Assembly: GCA_003024985.2 (NCBI GenBank)
Contig: PXIH01S0044180.1
From: Euperipatoides rowelli
Taxonomy: Eukaryota; Onychophora; Udeonychophora; Euonychophora; Peripatopsidae
Reading direction: 5' to 3' (one strand)
DNA length: 10,314 nt
Shown here: positions 1 to 7,994 of the stretch, piece by piece
Layout: each line of letters opens with the position of its first letter
Numbering within the stretch: the first letter of the stretch is position 1
Made by a program: the position numbers and the translations under genes
The notes under the pieces: generated by a model
Seen by the model: only the letters and a program-made list of their open reading frames with translations
Told to the model about the DNA's origin: nothing
Databases searched by the model: none

Positions 1-11
1 ATTTCTAATGA

Positions 12-242
12 CTGAAATGCTTTGAAACATCTCAACCAAATGATATTCATTTAATAGTATTCAGAGAGCAGAAAAAATATCATATTATAACTAATCCTTG
101 GAGCTTAATAAATGCCCTAAGGTGGATTAAGGATAATGTCAAATTATCTACTAAATCTAAATTGCTAGATTCAGAACTGATAGAAATGATTTTATGTTAT
201 AAAGAAATATTAGGTTGGGGAGGGGGAATTGTTATCGACTAA
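12..242 (+). other. possible decayed or partial exon (weak)
   Basis: A stretch of 76 codons without a stop runs from just after a TGA at 9-11 to a TAA at 240-242, which is long for DNA this AT-rich. It has no useful start codon. The translation has a natural composition, with a segment reading NPWSLINALRWIKDNVK around 93-143 and a charged, Leu-rich part after it. An acceptor-like sequence ends in TATTCAG at 59-65, and a donor-like AG|GTTGGG lies near 211-217, so an exon of about 66-211 is conceivable. I do not recognise a family. It could equally be a chance open frame or part of an unknown transposon. Confidence 0.2.
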
Positions 243-878
243 GAAATCTACTAAAATGGAAATTTTAAATAAGATTACACTATTTCATATTTTAGTTGTA
301 AAAATATGATGTGATGATGCCATAACATTATGTAATGAAAATGTTCTAATATGTCATGTGACTGGCCTAACCTGAATTTGCATGTTATTGTAATGAAAAC
401 AGATTCCAATTTTGTTATTTATTTTACGAAAATGGAGGTATGGATTTATTAAAGTTTCAATATGGGAAATCCAGTCTACAGAAATTAAAAATAAACAAAC
501 TAAAAACTAATAATAAGGAAACCATCTATAAAAGAAAATTTAATATTTTAGTTTAAAATAACTATCCTAAATTGTTTGAGTTAATACTCAATTATATAAA
601 AATCTGTAACAATTCTATAAAAGTTAGGCTTCAAAGTAAACATTAGTGTCAGCCTGTCAGGACTCAGGACAACTTGTTTTATATATATATATATATTTTT
701 TTTCAAGTCGGTGTGCATAAATATTGCCAAATAAATTAAGAATTTTTTAAGATAAAATAAGTGGTGGTGGGGTGTTCTTTGTAGAAAAACTTTCAAACAC
801 AATTTATTCTAACTTTAACAAAAGGGAAAGTGAGTGATTGAGAAATAGTTCATAGAAACAAGTCAAAGAACCAGAAAC
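243..878. other. AT-rich intergenic DNA with a (TA)n microsatellite
   Basis: No gene or RNA feature is visible. The only simple structure is a short (AT)n run at about 680-696 followed by a T tract. A small G-rich GGTGGTGGGG run sits near 762-771. The short minus-strand open frame across 581-802 has low-complexity composition and no recognisable motif. Confidence 0.6.
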
Positions 879-927
879 AGTCCTTCTAAATCTGGCTGTT
901 TGGTATTCTGTGAAACCGTCACCCACT

Positions 928-972
928 AGTGCTGTTGATGAGACTGGAGAGTTTGAAACCGGTACAGTATTT
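928..972 (+). ncRNA. hammerhead ribozyme type I, copy 1 (degraded)
   Basis: Predicted self-cleaving RNA motif. Stem I is AGTGCTG (928-934) with CAGTATT (965-971), pairing with one G-U. The core reads TTGATGA where CTGATGA is required, so conserved C3 has become T. Stem II (GACTGGAGAGTTT) is weakened relative to copy 2. GAAA is present, and stem III is ACCGGT with a 2-nt loop. The GTA cleavage triplet would cut between 964 and 965. The C3 change should abolish or strongly reduce cleavage. Identification rests on the order of conserved boxes and stem I complementarity shared with the other three copies. Confidence 0.75.
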
Positions 973-1302
973 ATAAAATAAAGGTAAAAATCAGATGTTA
1001 CAGATGGTGGTACTCTGGTATTTTAAAAATAAACTAATGCAAGCATATAGGTATATTAATATATTTTGTATTAACTATACAACTTTATATTAATATTTCT
1101 GTATGTATGAAAACTACTAGCGTCTGGGTATCAAACTAATCATTCATCACAAAACTTTCCAATGATTGGTTAACGGTTGGGCCGATGATGGAAGGTTTGT
1201 CATAATATAAAAATTGATAAAAATAAAAAAAAAGTATATTGCATCTCTTGATTATCATGGGGTTGGGGTATAGTGAATTTTCACACATAGATGGAGTTAG
1301 AT

Positions 1303-1318
1303 TTCAGGATAAGATTAG
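1303..1318. repeat. target site duplication, left copy
   Basis: The 16-mer TTCAGGATAAGATTAG occurs here and again exactly at 6699-6714. Bases left of this copy and right of the other copy join into continuous repeat-array sequence, comparable with the uninterrupted unit at 7708-7745. Bases on the inner sides do not match. That is the pattern of a LINE target site duplication. Confidence 0.8.
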
Positions 1319-1342
1319 AATCAAAATCAGAATCAGAATCAA
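1317..1342 (-). repeat. (GATTCT)n-type simple 3' tail of the LINE
   Basis: On the plus strand, AGAATC/AAAATC/AGAATC units run here; read on the minus strand they are GATTCTGATTCTGATTTTGATTCT. The tract abuts the left target site duplication, where the 3' end of a minus-strand LINE should lie. Simple-repeat tails rather than poly(A) are known in several LINE clades, including RTE. Confidence 0.65.
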
Positions 1343-1528
1343 GTTCTCGACAGGAGCCGTTAAGCGACTTATACCAAAGTGCAATGGCAGTAAGCAATCC
1401 ATAGTGACTTTGGGATTGGGGCCTTGTGTAATGTCCAACATAACTGCCAAGACCAACCCCATAGATCATTCTGCATGGTGTCCCATGCAGTGGTGATCTA
1501 CTTGATTTTTTTTTTAAATTTAGATCTG
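1343..1528 (-). other. LINE 3' UTR region
   Basis: This lies between the last in-frame stop of the LINE frame (TAA, minus strand, 1529-1531) and the simple tail. It holds an A10 run on the minus strand at 1506-1515, then about 160 bases that are GC-richer than their surroundings. The short open frames on both strands here (1239-1496 plus, 1281-1469 minus) show no conserved motif and continue into the microsatellite or the hammerhead repeat, so I do not call genes. An alternative is that the A10 run is the true LINE tail and the 160 bp is a separate SINE-like piece; the target site duplication favours one insertion. Confidence 0.5.
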
Positions 1529-1840
1529 TTATGATATCTTCATCTGATATATTTTACTTGCTAGTTTCTTCACTTTTTCTTTGCCCTTGGCTGCGTCATC
1601 CCATTCAACTAAAGGAATTTTGCTTTGTAGCATATCATTTTGAAGTGAAATGTTCCATAAGAAACATGGTCCTCCTATGTTATTAGTTAACTGCCATCTA
1701 ATGTAAGCCCAGTATTTGATCCTTTGATTCATAACTCTCCTCCAAATTGTCCTTCATCTTAGTAGTTGGTTATTTTAGTTGATGGGATTCTTCTTCACTG
1801 CTGGGTGAATAATAATAATATTAATCCTTCCAGGTTTTTT
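1529..1840 (-). pseudogene. C-terminal tail of the LINE polyprotein
   Basis: A minus-strand open frame of 67 codons (1732 to 1529) rich in Trp, Lys and Gln (RIKYWAYIRWQL, then AAKGKEKVKKLASK). It follows a Lys/Arg-rich stretch and ends at a TAA just before the A10 run. No zinc-finger Cys/His pattern is visible. It is placed as the LINE C terminus by position only. Confidence 0.45.
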
Positions 1841-2149
1841 TAATGCTCTCCTATTTGTCTTTGTGTCTTTCATCCCCCAAAAAAGCTACTGAAGTTATTA
1901 TAGAGTTGTATATATTCCGTATCCTGTTCCATGGAGGCTTATGTTTTCTTAAGAAGGGAACTACCATTCTTGCTCCTCTTATTTTTTCTATTCTGACTCT
2001 AGTCAATTCTTTTTTTTATATCATACTGTCAGGAAAACCCCTAAATAACGCATTCTTTGCACTACCCTGATCTTGTTTTCTCCTAACCTTATAACAGAAT
2101 CCTTCTTTCTATTTTCTATATCCATGGGATCCTTATCATAATTTCACAT

Positions 2150-2985
2150 TTGAAGATGTTGATTGGAGATTAGGGGTGAATTCCTTAATAAATACCTGCA
2201 GATCCTCCATGTCATTTGCAATGATTATCAGGTCATTTGCATATGCTAGTAGTATGGACAATGTTATATGATCTTTTTATTGAAGATTAAATTTATTTAG
2301 TACTTCCATGGTAGTTGTTATTACTTCATGCAGTACTAGTGGGAATAGATGTGGTGATATAGGGCATCCTTGCTTTACCCCTACACTCTTGGAAACTTGT
2401 TGTGTGCCCATACCATTGCATTGTCATTTTCTCATGTTGGCATGCCATTATAATTCTGTAAATCAGTGTATGAGGAATACCCTTTTGCTTCAGTATAGCC
2501 ACTAATGCCTAATGGTCTATTGTCAATAATGCCTTTGCTATATCCAGTGCTAAAATGTACATTACCCTTTCTTCCCTCCATGCTTCCTCTGTAATCCTTC
2601 TTATCGTAAAAATGTGGCCCTCCATTGATCTGTTAGCTAATAATTCCCCTTGGTATTGGGAGAGGGTAGCAGTATCTCATCAATCACATGGAACAGCGAT
2701 TTTGCATACATCTTGTATGCCATGGCGCATTGAGTTATTCTCCTGTAGTCATCCACTCACTTCGGATTCAAAATCTTTGGGATAGGGCATTGAATTGTTC
2801 GTTTCCATGCTTCCGGTATTGTGGCATCCTTCCATGCTTCTTCTAAAATCCTAATGAATTCCTTGAAAAGTTCTTTAGGGCCTTCTTGCAATAGCTCAAA
2901 ATTAATGTTATATATTCCTGGACGCTTTCCCTTCTTGCATCCTTGAATTATTTGTTTGATCTTTTCCTGAGATGGGAAAGGTGGA
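2150..2985 (-). pseudogene. reverse transcriptase domain of the LINE
   Basis: Recognised from minus-strand blocks in order: KRPGIYNINFELLQEG; IPEAWKRTIQCPIPK; DDYRRITQCAMAYKMY; motif A LDIAKALLTIDH (Asp codon within 2530-2547); GVKQGCPISPHLF (about 2345-2382); and motif C AYANDLII (2229-2243 for YANDL). Motif C is normally YADD; the first catalytic Asp has become Asn (AAT at 2235-2237), a single G-to-A change. Stops and at least one frame change also disrupt it. These blocks identify a LINE-type reverse transcriptase beyond reasonable doubt. Confidence 0.9.
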
Positions 2986-3539
2986 GTTCATTTGCCATCC
3001 TTTTCTTCAATGATATTAGTTACTTTCATCTTACCTTTTTCTCATACTTCCTCTTACCATTTGGTCATCGGCAGATATTTTCTTTTAATTTCTCATATTC
3101 TTTATGTACTACTTAAGAAATATGTTGGTTTACTTCATTCTGTTCATTGTGTGCAGTCTATTGATGTTTTTAAATAAGTTATCACATTTTTTAATTTGAT
3201 TATCCCTAAAGGACTCCCTTCTGAGTTGGTTCATTCTCCTAAGGTCTTCATCCACTCCATATCTGTCAGGAAAGAGATTTTTCTTGAATCTTGCTTTTGT
3301 TTTTTCATCGGATATTGCTTTCCTTCTTATGGGTGTCATTGATGAGGTTGGTGTACTTAGTTATTATCTCACAAAATCCATTCCATTTGCCAGTCCTCTT
3401 ATCATTTTCCTCTTCCTGTTCATGCAACCCTAGCTCCTCTTGGATCCTGGCTTTATATAATAATTTGTACTTCTGATCCTAGCCTTTCTTTGTTTCACTT
3501 GTGTTCTGTTCAACTTCTTGTGCTGTTTCTTCTTCACTT

Positions 3540-4190
3540 TTAATATTAGTTTACCCATCACTAATTTATGATCTGAAATTAATTGTTCATCCAGCCACTT
3601 AGCTTTGCACCATTCTGAGGTTCTCGGAGAGTAATTTGCCATTAGAATATGGTCTAACTGGGATTTGGTCTTTCCACTTGTCCAAGTAGTTAGCACATTC
3701 TTCTTCACACTCCATGAGGTTAGGAGATTTAGATAATGAAGTATAATTAGGTTTTTGAATAGCTGTCCATTTTCATTTGAGACTTCATGTTTAAGCCTTG
3801 TCCCTATAAGCCTTTTTTTCTTTCCCTTCTATTTGTTTGTAACCAAGATGTGAGTTGAAATCACCCACTATCAGCACCTGGTCCCCTTCTACCCCCATGC
3901 CATTGCTTAACTTCTCAAATTCTCTGCTTGCTTTTTCCATTTTGCTTGGAATGTGTCTAATTATTAATTTTAATATTGTTCCTGCAGTCTTTACAATTCC
4001 TGTTGCTAGGTTCTCATTGATTGGTAAAAATTTCTCCATTTGTGCTGTTTTATTTCTTATTAGTATAGCCACTCCCCTGTATGTTTTGCTGCTCTCACCC
4101 CCACTCAGATACCAAGTGAAAAATTCATTATTGTATTGTCCTTTGGACATTGTGTTTCTTGGACACATGCAATCGTTACGTTTTCATCAT
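3540..4190 (-). pseudogene. APE-type endonuclease domain of the LINE
   Basis: It carries in order the conserved apurinic/apyrimidinic endonuclease-like blocks: IACVQET with the metal-binding Glu codon at 4156-4158, YRGVAILIRN, VGDFNSHLG (about 3842-3866), TWTSGKTKSQLDHIL (upstream of the final block) and SDHKLV with SDH at 3568-3576. In LINEs this domain nicks target DNA to prime reverse transcription. The key residues still visible are intact, but the frame changes after the first block and again between the GDFN and TWTS blocks. The block spacing suits a LINE rather than a cellular APE1 gene. Confidence 0.85.
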
Positions 4191-4468
4191 CCAATAATCC
4201 TGATATCCTACCCCTTTTTTCTTTGCCACTGCCTTCTCTCACATTCATGTTCCTAATTTTATTCTTGTTCCTTCTGGTTGGGATATTTTATAATCATCCT
4301 GCTGAAATCTGATCTGCATTTCATAATCATTGGTGGGGGTAAGGCAAAATTTTAGAACATACTCTATATTTGAGACAATTTGCTTTATTTGGATTTGTGC
4401 ATCTTATTTGGTTCATCTGCAAGCTTCATATTTATGTTGTTTACCTTTTCCAGCTTTTTATCCTCCTT

Positions 4469-4897
4469 CTATGTTCTCTCCTTAATTATCACTCTTATGC
4501 TGTCATAGTGATTAGCCTGTTGAGCATCCTTTCCCCTGTACAACAATTTAATGTTTCCTCTTATTCTATCTTCTTGTATAAATTGGTAGTTTGATCCATC
4601 TGAATTGAATATAGTTTTTTGTGCTTTAAATATCTTGCTTATGGCTTTTAGGGTTTCAGATCCTCATCAGAAGCCATGTCTTCTTAAGTCATCTGTGAAT
4701 TTTCTGTATCTCATCTGTGCTGCTACCCCATCATGTGTTGGTGATAACTCTTCTATACCATCCATAAACTGATATTTGAACACCTCTATGTTTTCTTCTA
4801 TGTAAAGCGCAACCATATTCCTCAGATTTGTTACTATTTGATCAATTATACCTGTAAAAAGACAATTCCTATCTCCTGTGATTCTAACTATTCCCAT
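4469..4897 (-). pseudogene. OTU-like cysteine protease domain of the LINE
   Basis: The minus-strand frame reads MGIVRITGDRNCLF at its start, matching the OTU catalytic block DGNCLF with the Gly replaced by Arg. The catalytic Cys codon is TGT at 4862-4864. It continues through a helical region typical of OTU folds (RNMVALYIEENIEVF) and reaches NHYDSI (the preceding Asn codon starts at 4513), the hallmark block with the catalytic His at 4508-4510. The same frame holds throughout except for a TGATGA double stop after RRHGF, likely from Trp codons, and a TAG at 4469-4471. OTU enzymes cleave ubiquitin chains. OTU-like domains are known in a few mobile elements, such as Dualen/RandI LINEs and some Helitrons, with unclear purpose. 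Confidence 0.8.
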
Positions 4898-4927
4898 CCT
4901 ACCTATACTTGTATTCCTCTACTCCAT

Positions 4928-5360
4928 TGTTTATCCTAGTTACCAAAGACCCCAATCTATTATTTCTATGCAGTAGGCTACTGTATAAAGCCTAGGTTTC
5001 ACCTCAAATTTCATACAAATCTAAATATATTATATCTTCAATCAATTTATATTTAGATTATCCTTAAGTTAGCTATTGTTAGTCAAAAACAAAAACAAAT
5101 ATCACACTGTTAGTAAACACCAAATCTGTTAATAAATAACTAAATATTAATCTATTATTTCATGCAATATTGTATTAACATTTATGACTAAGTACATAGA
5201 ATTTTTAAAAAATAATGGGAAACAAAATAATTTACACTTTATCATCAGGAGTTTTATATTTAAATTCTCCTTGAGTCTGATTGCTGTTAGTATAAACTCA
5301 TCCCACACTGTTAGTATAACATCCAAATTTATTAATAATTAGCATGTATAGTTAGTATTT
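4928..5360 (-). other. LINE 5' region with a diverged direct duplication
   Basis: No coding signal. Two related segments, 5047-5137 and 5254-5340, share in order TTATATTTA, TCTCC or TATCC, a GCTNTTGTTAGT block, CACACTGTTAGTA and an AAATNT-GTTAATAA type end, spaced about 207 bp apart. A shorter related piece, AAACATCCAAACTTATTA, occurs near 6357-6374. They could be 5' UTR monomers of the LINE or parts of a nested repeat. Confidence 0.4.
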
Positions 5361-5510
5361 ACTAGCGAATAGGCCCGTTACATGGTCATCCACCATTTTT
5401 TTTGTTTAAGCCCTTTTTGTTTAAGCCCATTTTGTTTAAGCCCGTTCCACGGGCATCAAACATTTTTTTTTTGTTTAAGCCCGTTACACGGGCATGAAAG
5501 ATTTTTTTTT
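5361..5510 (-). mobile_element. Helitron-like 3' terminus with repeated GC-rich hairpins
   Basis: On the plus strand the block GCCCGTTACACGGGC at 5479-5493 and its variant at 5440-5454 are perfect hairpins with 6-bp stems and 3-nt loops. A third, degenerate copy lies at 5373-5387, and two more TTTGTTTAAGCCC pieces lie at 5401-5430. Read on the minus strand, the outermost hairpin is followed after 7 bases by CTAG and then T (5365 to 5361). Hairpin, short spacer, CTRR and host T is the known layout of a Helitron 3' end. No Rep/helicase gene is present, so the element would be non-autonomous. Confidence 0.45.
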
Positions 5511-6698
5511 ATCTAAGATTAAAGTTTTTCTAAAAATAGTTCAAATGCAGAGCATAGATGATGCTGTTACTAGCTTTGGAACACAATCATATTCCAATTA
5601 GGGTTATAGATATGTAATTAACACAAACTATTAAACTAATATTCTTTGTTGTTTGCGAAACAACTGTGTCAATTCTTTTTGTTTTGCAATTTTTAAATAC
5701 CTTGACGATTTGTTAGATTCGTGTGCAGGCCTTATTTTGTTCTTTGATTCTCCCTTCTGTTTTCTTTATTTTATTTATTTATCTTTTAATATATTTCTAA
5801 TCAATATTCCCTTATTGTTTCACTTAATATTATTTTTTGAGATCTTTGGTAGTTAAATTTGTTAGTTATCAATAGGTCTATACTAAACACCCGTGCGATC
5901 TCATGTACTTAGTCTTAAACTTTTAATTTTTATCACTTTTCTCGAATAATTCTTAATTAACCTAGGCGTATATCTTTTGTTTCACTATTAGATTTATTAA
6001 CAATTTACTTTTATCTTATCTATTAGTATTATTTGGAGTTCAAGATGGTACCGACCCATGCTATCTATTCTTTGTATATTTCTTACTAACATATACTCGA
6101 TTTATAAATAATTAGCTAATTTATTGTTTAAAAATAAATGAGAAACAATATCTTGCTTAGAGCACTTTTTTTCGATTGTTTACTTTATATTTTGGTTTAA
6201 TACTCTCCCTTTATAAATAAATAAAATATATTCCCTTTTGTTTGTCCTAGTCTATTTGCTATTTCTATATAAAGTTTTTTTTTAAAAAAAAAAAATTGCT
6301 ACACTAAGCCTACTAAACTATAATATTAGTACCGGTATCTATATTAGCGCACTGCAAACATCCAAACTTATTATGTTACTAAAATAATTCTAATTATTTG
6401 TTAGTTAGAATATTTTTAAAATAATCTTATCTGGTTAATCCGAATATTCTCTTCCAGTGACTTGTGTCCAATATGGCGAAGCTTCTTCTTCGTCATTTTG
6501 AAGATTGTTGTAGAATATTTTTCTCAGCCTCAAATGTATTACTACTACTTTTCTTTTATGTCGGTCACTTTAAAAATACAACTGCAAAACAATTCTGCTT
6601 ATTTTATATTTTTTTTTTTTTAAAAAAACAGTAGATTTTTTAAGAGCTTGTGTTAGGAAGAACCTGCAAACCCGGCACATGCACACTTCCCTCCCAGG
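5511..6698. other. AT-rich, non-coding part of the LINE 5' region or nested element body
   Basis: No convincing protein or RNA gene. The open frame at 5653-5856 on the plus strand is Phe/Leu/Ile-rich low-complexity translation. Two abrupt T-to-A tracts occur, T9A12 at 6275-6295 and T13A7 at 6609-6628. If a Helitron occupies this region, a candidate 5' end in minus orientation is A|TCTAC at 6636/6635, giving about 1.27 kb; this is only a guess. The last 60 bases (about 6640-6698) are GC-richer and probably represent the true LINE 5' end. Confidence 0.4.
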
Positions 6699-6714
6699 TT
6701 CAGGATAAGATTAG
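6699..6714. repeat. target site duplication, right copy
   Basis: Exact second copy of TTCAGGATAAGATTAG (see 1303-1318). It continues rightward as GACTTTAAATAAT, matching the array sequence GACTCTAAATAAT at 7731-7743, so array sequence resumes here. Confidence 0.8.
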
Positions 6715-6719
6715 GACTT

Positions 6720-6988
6720 TAAATAATACAGAAAAAAGGTATCTAAGCTCATATGCCATTTGTGAGGCATTGTCAATGGTAAGTTTGATATCCAGAAACT
6801 AGTTGAAAACCTTCAATTGGTCCCCCTTAATTACACTTTAGATTGTTTCCCAACAATTTGGGAAACCATCTAAAGCCTAATTAAGGGGGGACCAATTGAA
6901 GGTGTTCAACTAGTTTCTGGATATCAAACTTACCATTGACAATGCCTCACAAATGGCATATGAGCTCAGATGCCTTTTTTATTATTTA
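6720..6988. repeat. long foldback (inverted repeat) within the array
   Basis: Left arm 6720-6852 and right arm 6859-6988 are reverse complements around a 6-nt loop (ACAATT). I count about seven differences over 120 bp near the loop, roughly 94% identity. Each arm matches array-unit sequence (for example AGAAACTAGTT and CAATTGGTCCCCC, as at 7798-7808 and 7198-7210). It is therefore an inverted duplication of part of the unit, not foreign DNA. Arm-to-arm identity is higher than unit-to-unit identity, so it is younger than the array. A transcript would form a long double-stranded hairpin. Confidence 0.9.
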
Positions 6989-7100
6989 GGGGTGAAATGA
7001 TGTAGAAATTTTCACATCAAAACCTTATCTTTGATTGCAGATTATGCATTTAGACGTGCTAAATCTGGCTGATTGGTATTCTTTGAAACAATCGCCCAGT

Positions 7101-7146
7101 AGTGCTGATGATGAGACCTGAGAGGTCAAAACCAGTACAGCACTTA
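7101..7146 (+). ncRNA. hammerhead ribozyme type I, copy 2 (degraded core, best stems)
   Basis: Stem I is the longest of the four: AGTGCTG pairs with CAGCACTT over at least six Watson-Crick pairs. Stem II is perfect, GACCT and AGGTC closing a GAG loop. The core is damaged: CTGATGA reads ATGATGA, GAAA reads AAAA, and stem III reads ACCAGT. The predicted cleavage point after GTA is between 7137 and 7138. Presumably inactive. Confidence 0.75.
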
Positions 7147-7187
7147 CAAAATGAAGGTAAATATCAAAGGTTACAAAATTTATGTAT

Positions 7188-7194
7188 GAAAACC
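7188..7194 (+). other. deletion junction in unit 2
   Basis: The sequence GTATGAAAACC, which in full units continues as ATTAGTGTCTGG (7521-7541), here continues directly as TTCAATTGGTCC, a block that normally follows AACTAGTTAAAAACC about 280 bp further on. The shared AAAACC suggests a microhomology deletion. A similar junction with GAATACC occurs at 8131-8137. Confidence 0.55.
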
Positions 7195-7359
7195 TTCAAT
7201 TGGTCCCCCTTAATTGTGGCCTTAGGTGGTTTCCCCAACAATTTGATAGGGATGACATGATTTAGGGGTTTCATGTCAAAACCTTATATTTTATTGCAGG
7301 TTATGCATTTAGTTTTGCTAAATCTGGATGATTGGTATTCTGTGAAACCATCAACTAGA

Positions 7360-7404
7360 AGTGCTACTGATGAGTCCTGAGAGGTTGAAACCAGTACAGC
7401 GTTT
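7360..7404 (+). ncRNA. hammerhead ribozyme type I, copy 3 (core intact, stems weakened)
   Basis: The CTGATGA and GAAA boxes are both intact, with the GTA cleavage triplet at 7394-7396 and predicted cut at 7396/7397. Stem I (AGTGCTA with CAGCGTT) has an A-C mismatch at the base and G-U pairs beyond. Stem II (GTCCTGAGAGGTT) starts with G-U and a T-T mismatch. Stem III is ACCAGT. Activity is doubtful but, unlike copies 1 and 2, no core nucleotide is lost. Confidence 0.75.
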
Positions 7405-7949
7405 ATAAAATAAAGGTAAATATCAGCTGTTACAAAGTGTGGCCCTCTCGAATTTTAAAAATAGACTAATAGGTGTAATAGTTTATTTTTATTAATTAAA
7501 ATTATTAATATTTCTGTATGTATGAAAACCATTAGTGTCTGGGTATCAAACTTACCATTGCCCATTCATCACAAAACTTGCCGTTGATTGGTTAATGATT
7601 GGGTTGACAGAAGTTATGTCATAATATCAAAATTAATCACAAAACAAGTATATTGCGCCTTTTGATCATCATAGGGTTGGAGCTTGGTGAATTTCAACCT
7701 AGTTGGAGTTAGAGTTGTGTGTAAGGTTAGGACTCTAAATAATAAAAATGACATCTGAGCCCATACCCAATTTGGGCGATGGTAAGTTGGATACACAGAA
7801 ACTAGTTAAAAACCTTCACTTTTGGAACAATTTGATAAAGGTTATATGATGTAGAGATTTTCAGATCAAAACCTTATGTTTGATTGCAGATTATGCATTT
7901 AGTCCTGCTAAATCTGGTTGATTGGAATTCTGTGAAACCATCACCCAGT

Positions 7950-7994
7950 AGTGCTGCTGATGACACCGAGAAGGGTCGAAACCGGTACAGCATT
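7950..7994 (+). ncRNA. hammerhead ribozyme type I, copy 4 (most complete)
   Basis: All conserved boxes are present: CTGATGA, GAAA, ACCGGT (two-pair stem III with 2-nt loop) and GTA, with predicted cleavage at 7987/7988. Stem I pairs TGCTG with CAGCA perfectly. The only visible defect is stem II (CACCGAGAAGGGTC), where the usual G-C pair next to the core is a C-C mismatch above which three pairs remain. Of the four copies this is the likeliest to retain some self-cleavage. The layout matches the minimal type I hammerheads known from metazoan retrozymes, Penelope-like elements and satellites such as those of newts and cave crickets. Confidence 0.8.

Larger units (their letters stand above)
879..1318 (+). 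repeat. hammerhead repeat array, unit 1 (left part, interrupted by the LINE)
   Basis: This aligns by eye with 7054-7080, 7317-7735 and 7905-8132. Shared blocks, in order, are CTAAATCTGG, TATTCTGTGAAACC, the ribozyme, AGGTAAA, CTCTGGTATTTTAAAA, ACAACTTTATATTAATATTT, GTCTGGGTATCAAACT, ATTCATCACAAAACTT and AAGTATATTGC. Homology starts around 879 and stops abruptly at 1318, where the LINE tail begins. It resumes at 6699, so the unit is one repeat split by a later insertion. I see no protein in it. Confidence 0.85.
1529..4897 (-). pseudogene. LINE polyprotein (OTU-APE-RT), broken
   Basis: The frame is followed on the minus strand from an ATG at 4895-4897. A second in-line ATG lies 30 bases upstream but is cut off by a TAG. 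Domain order is OTU-like protease (4897 to about 4469), a short linker, APE endonuclease (about 4190 to 3540), a Lys/Arg-rich linker (about 3540 to 3000), reverse transcriptase (about 2985 to 2150) and a C-terminal tail ending at 1529. Several stop codons and frame changes occur, for example a TGATGA pair in the OTU part, a frame change just after the first APE motif, and another between RT motifs A and B. The coding history is clear from motif order; activity is excluded. Confidence 0.85.
1319..6698 (-). mobile_element. non-LTR retrotransposon (LINE) encoding OTU, APE and RT domains, dead copy
   Basis: A 5.38-kb insertion in minus orientation, bounded by a 16-bp target site duplication. Reading 5' to 3' it has a GC-richer start (6698 down to about 6640), a long AT-rich 5' region holding probable nested sequence, and a single decayed reading frame of roughly 1,120 codons (about 4927 to 1529). 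A 3' part of about 190 bp follows and ends in a (GATTCT)n tail. No separate ORF1 with gag-like zinc knuckles is seen. The endonuclease type and simple-repeat tail point to an RTE-like or related APE-type clade, but this cannot be assigned without alignment. Many stops and frameshifts make it non-autonomous today. Confidence 0.85.

Noticed and set aside
1239-1496. 85-codon open frame on the plus strand
   Set aside because: It starts inside the hammerhead repeat, crosses the target site duplication and reads through the simple-repeat tail, so it cannot be an ancestral gene.
3855-4256. 133-codon open frame on the plus strand, rich in hydrophobic residues
   Set aside because: It lies antisense to the APE endonuclease, whose motifs are clear on the minus strand; the hydrophobic look is a by-product of that.
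4655-4673. Minus-strand CTGATGAGGATCTGAAACC resembling a hammerhead core
   Set aside because: Only six bases separate the two boxes, too few for stem II. No stem I partner is present, and the sequence is explained by the OTU reading frame.
7964-7990. GGTCGAAACC resembling a pol III B box, suggesting a tRNA-derived SINE
   Set aside because: No A box at proper spacing and no tRNA-like fold; the sequence is better explained as the GAAA arm and stem III of the hammerhead.
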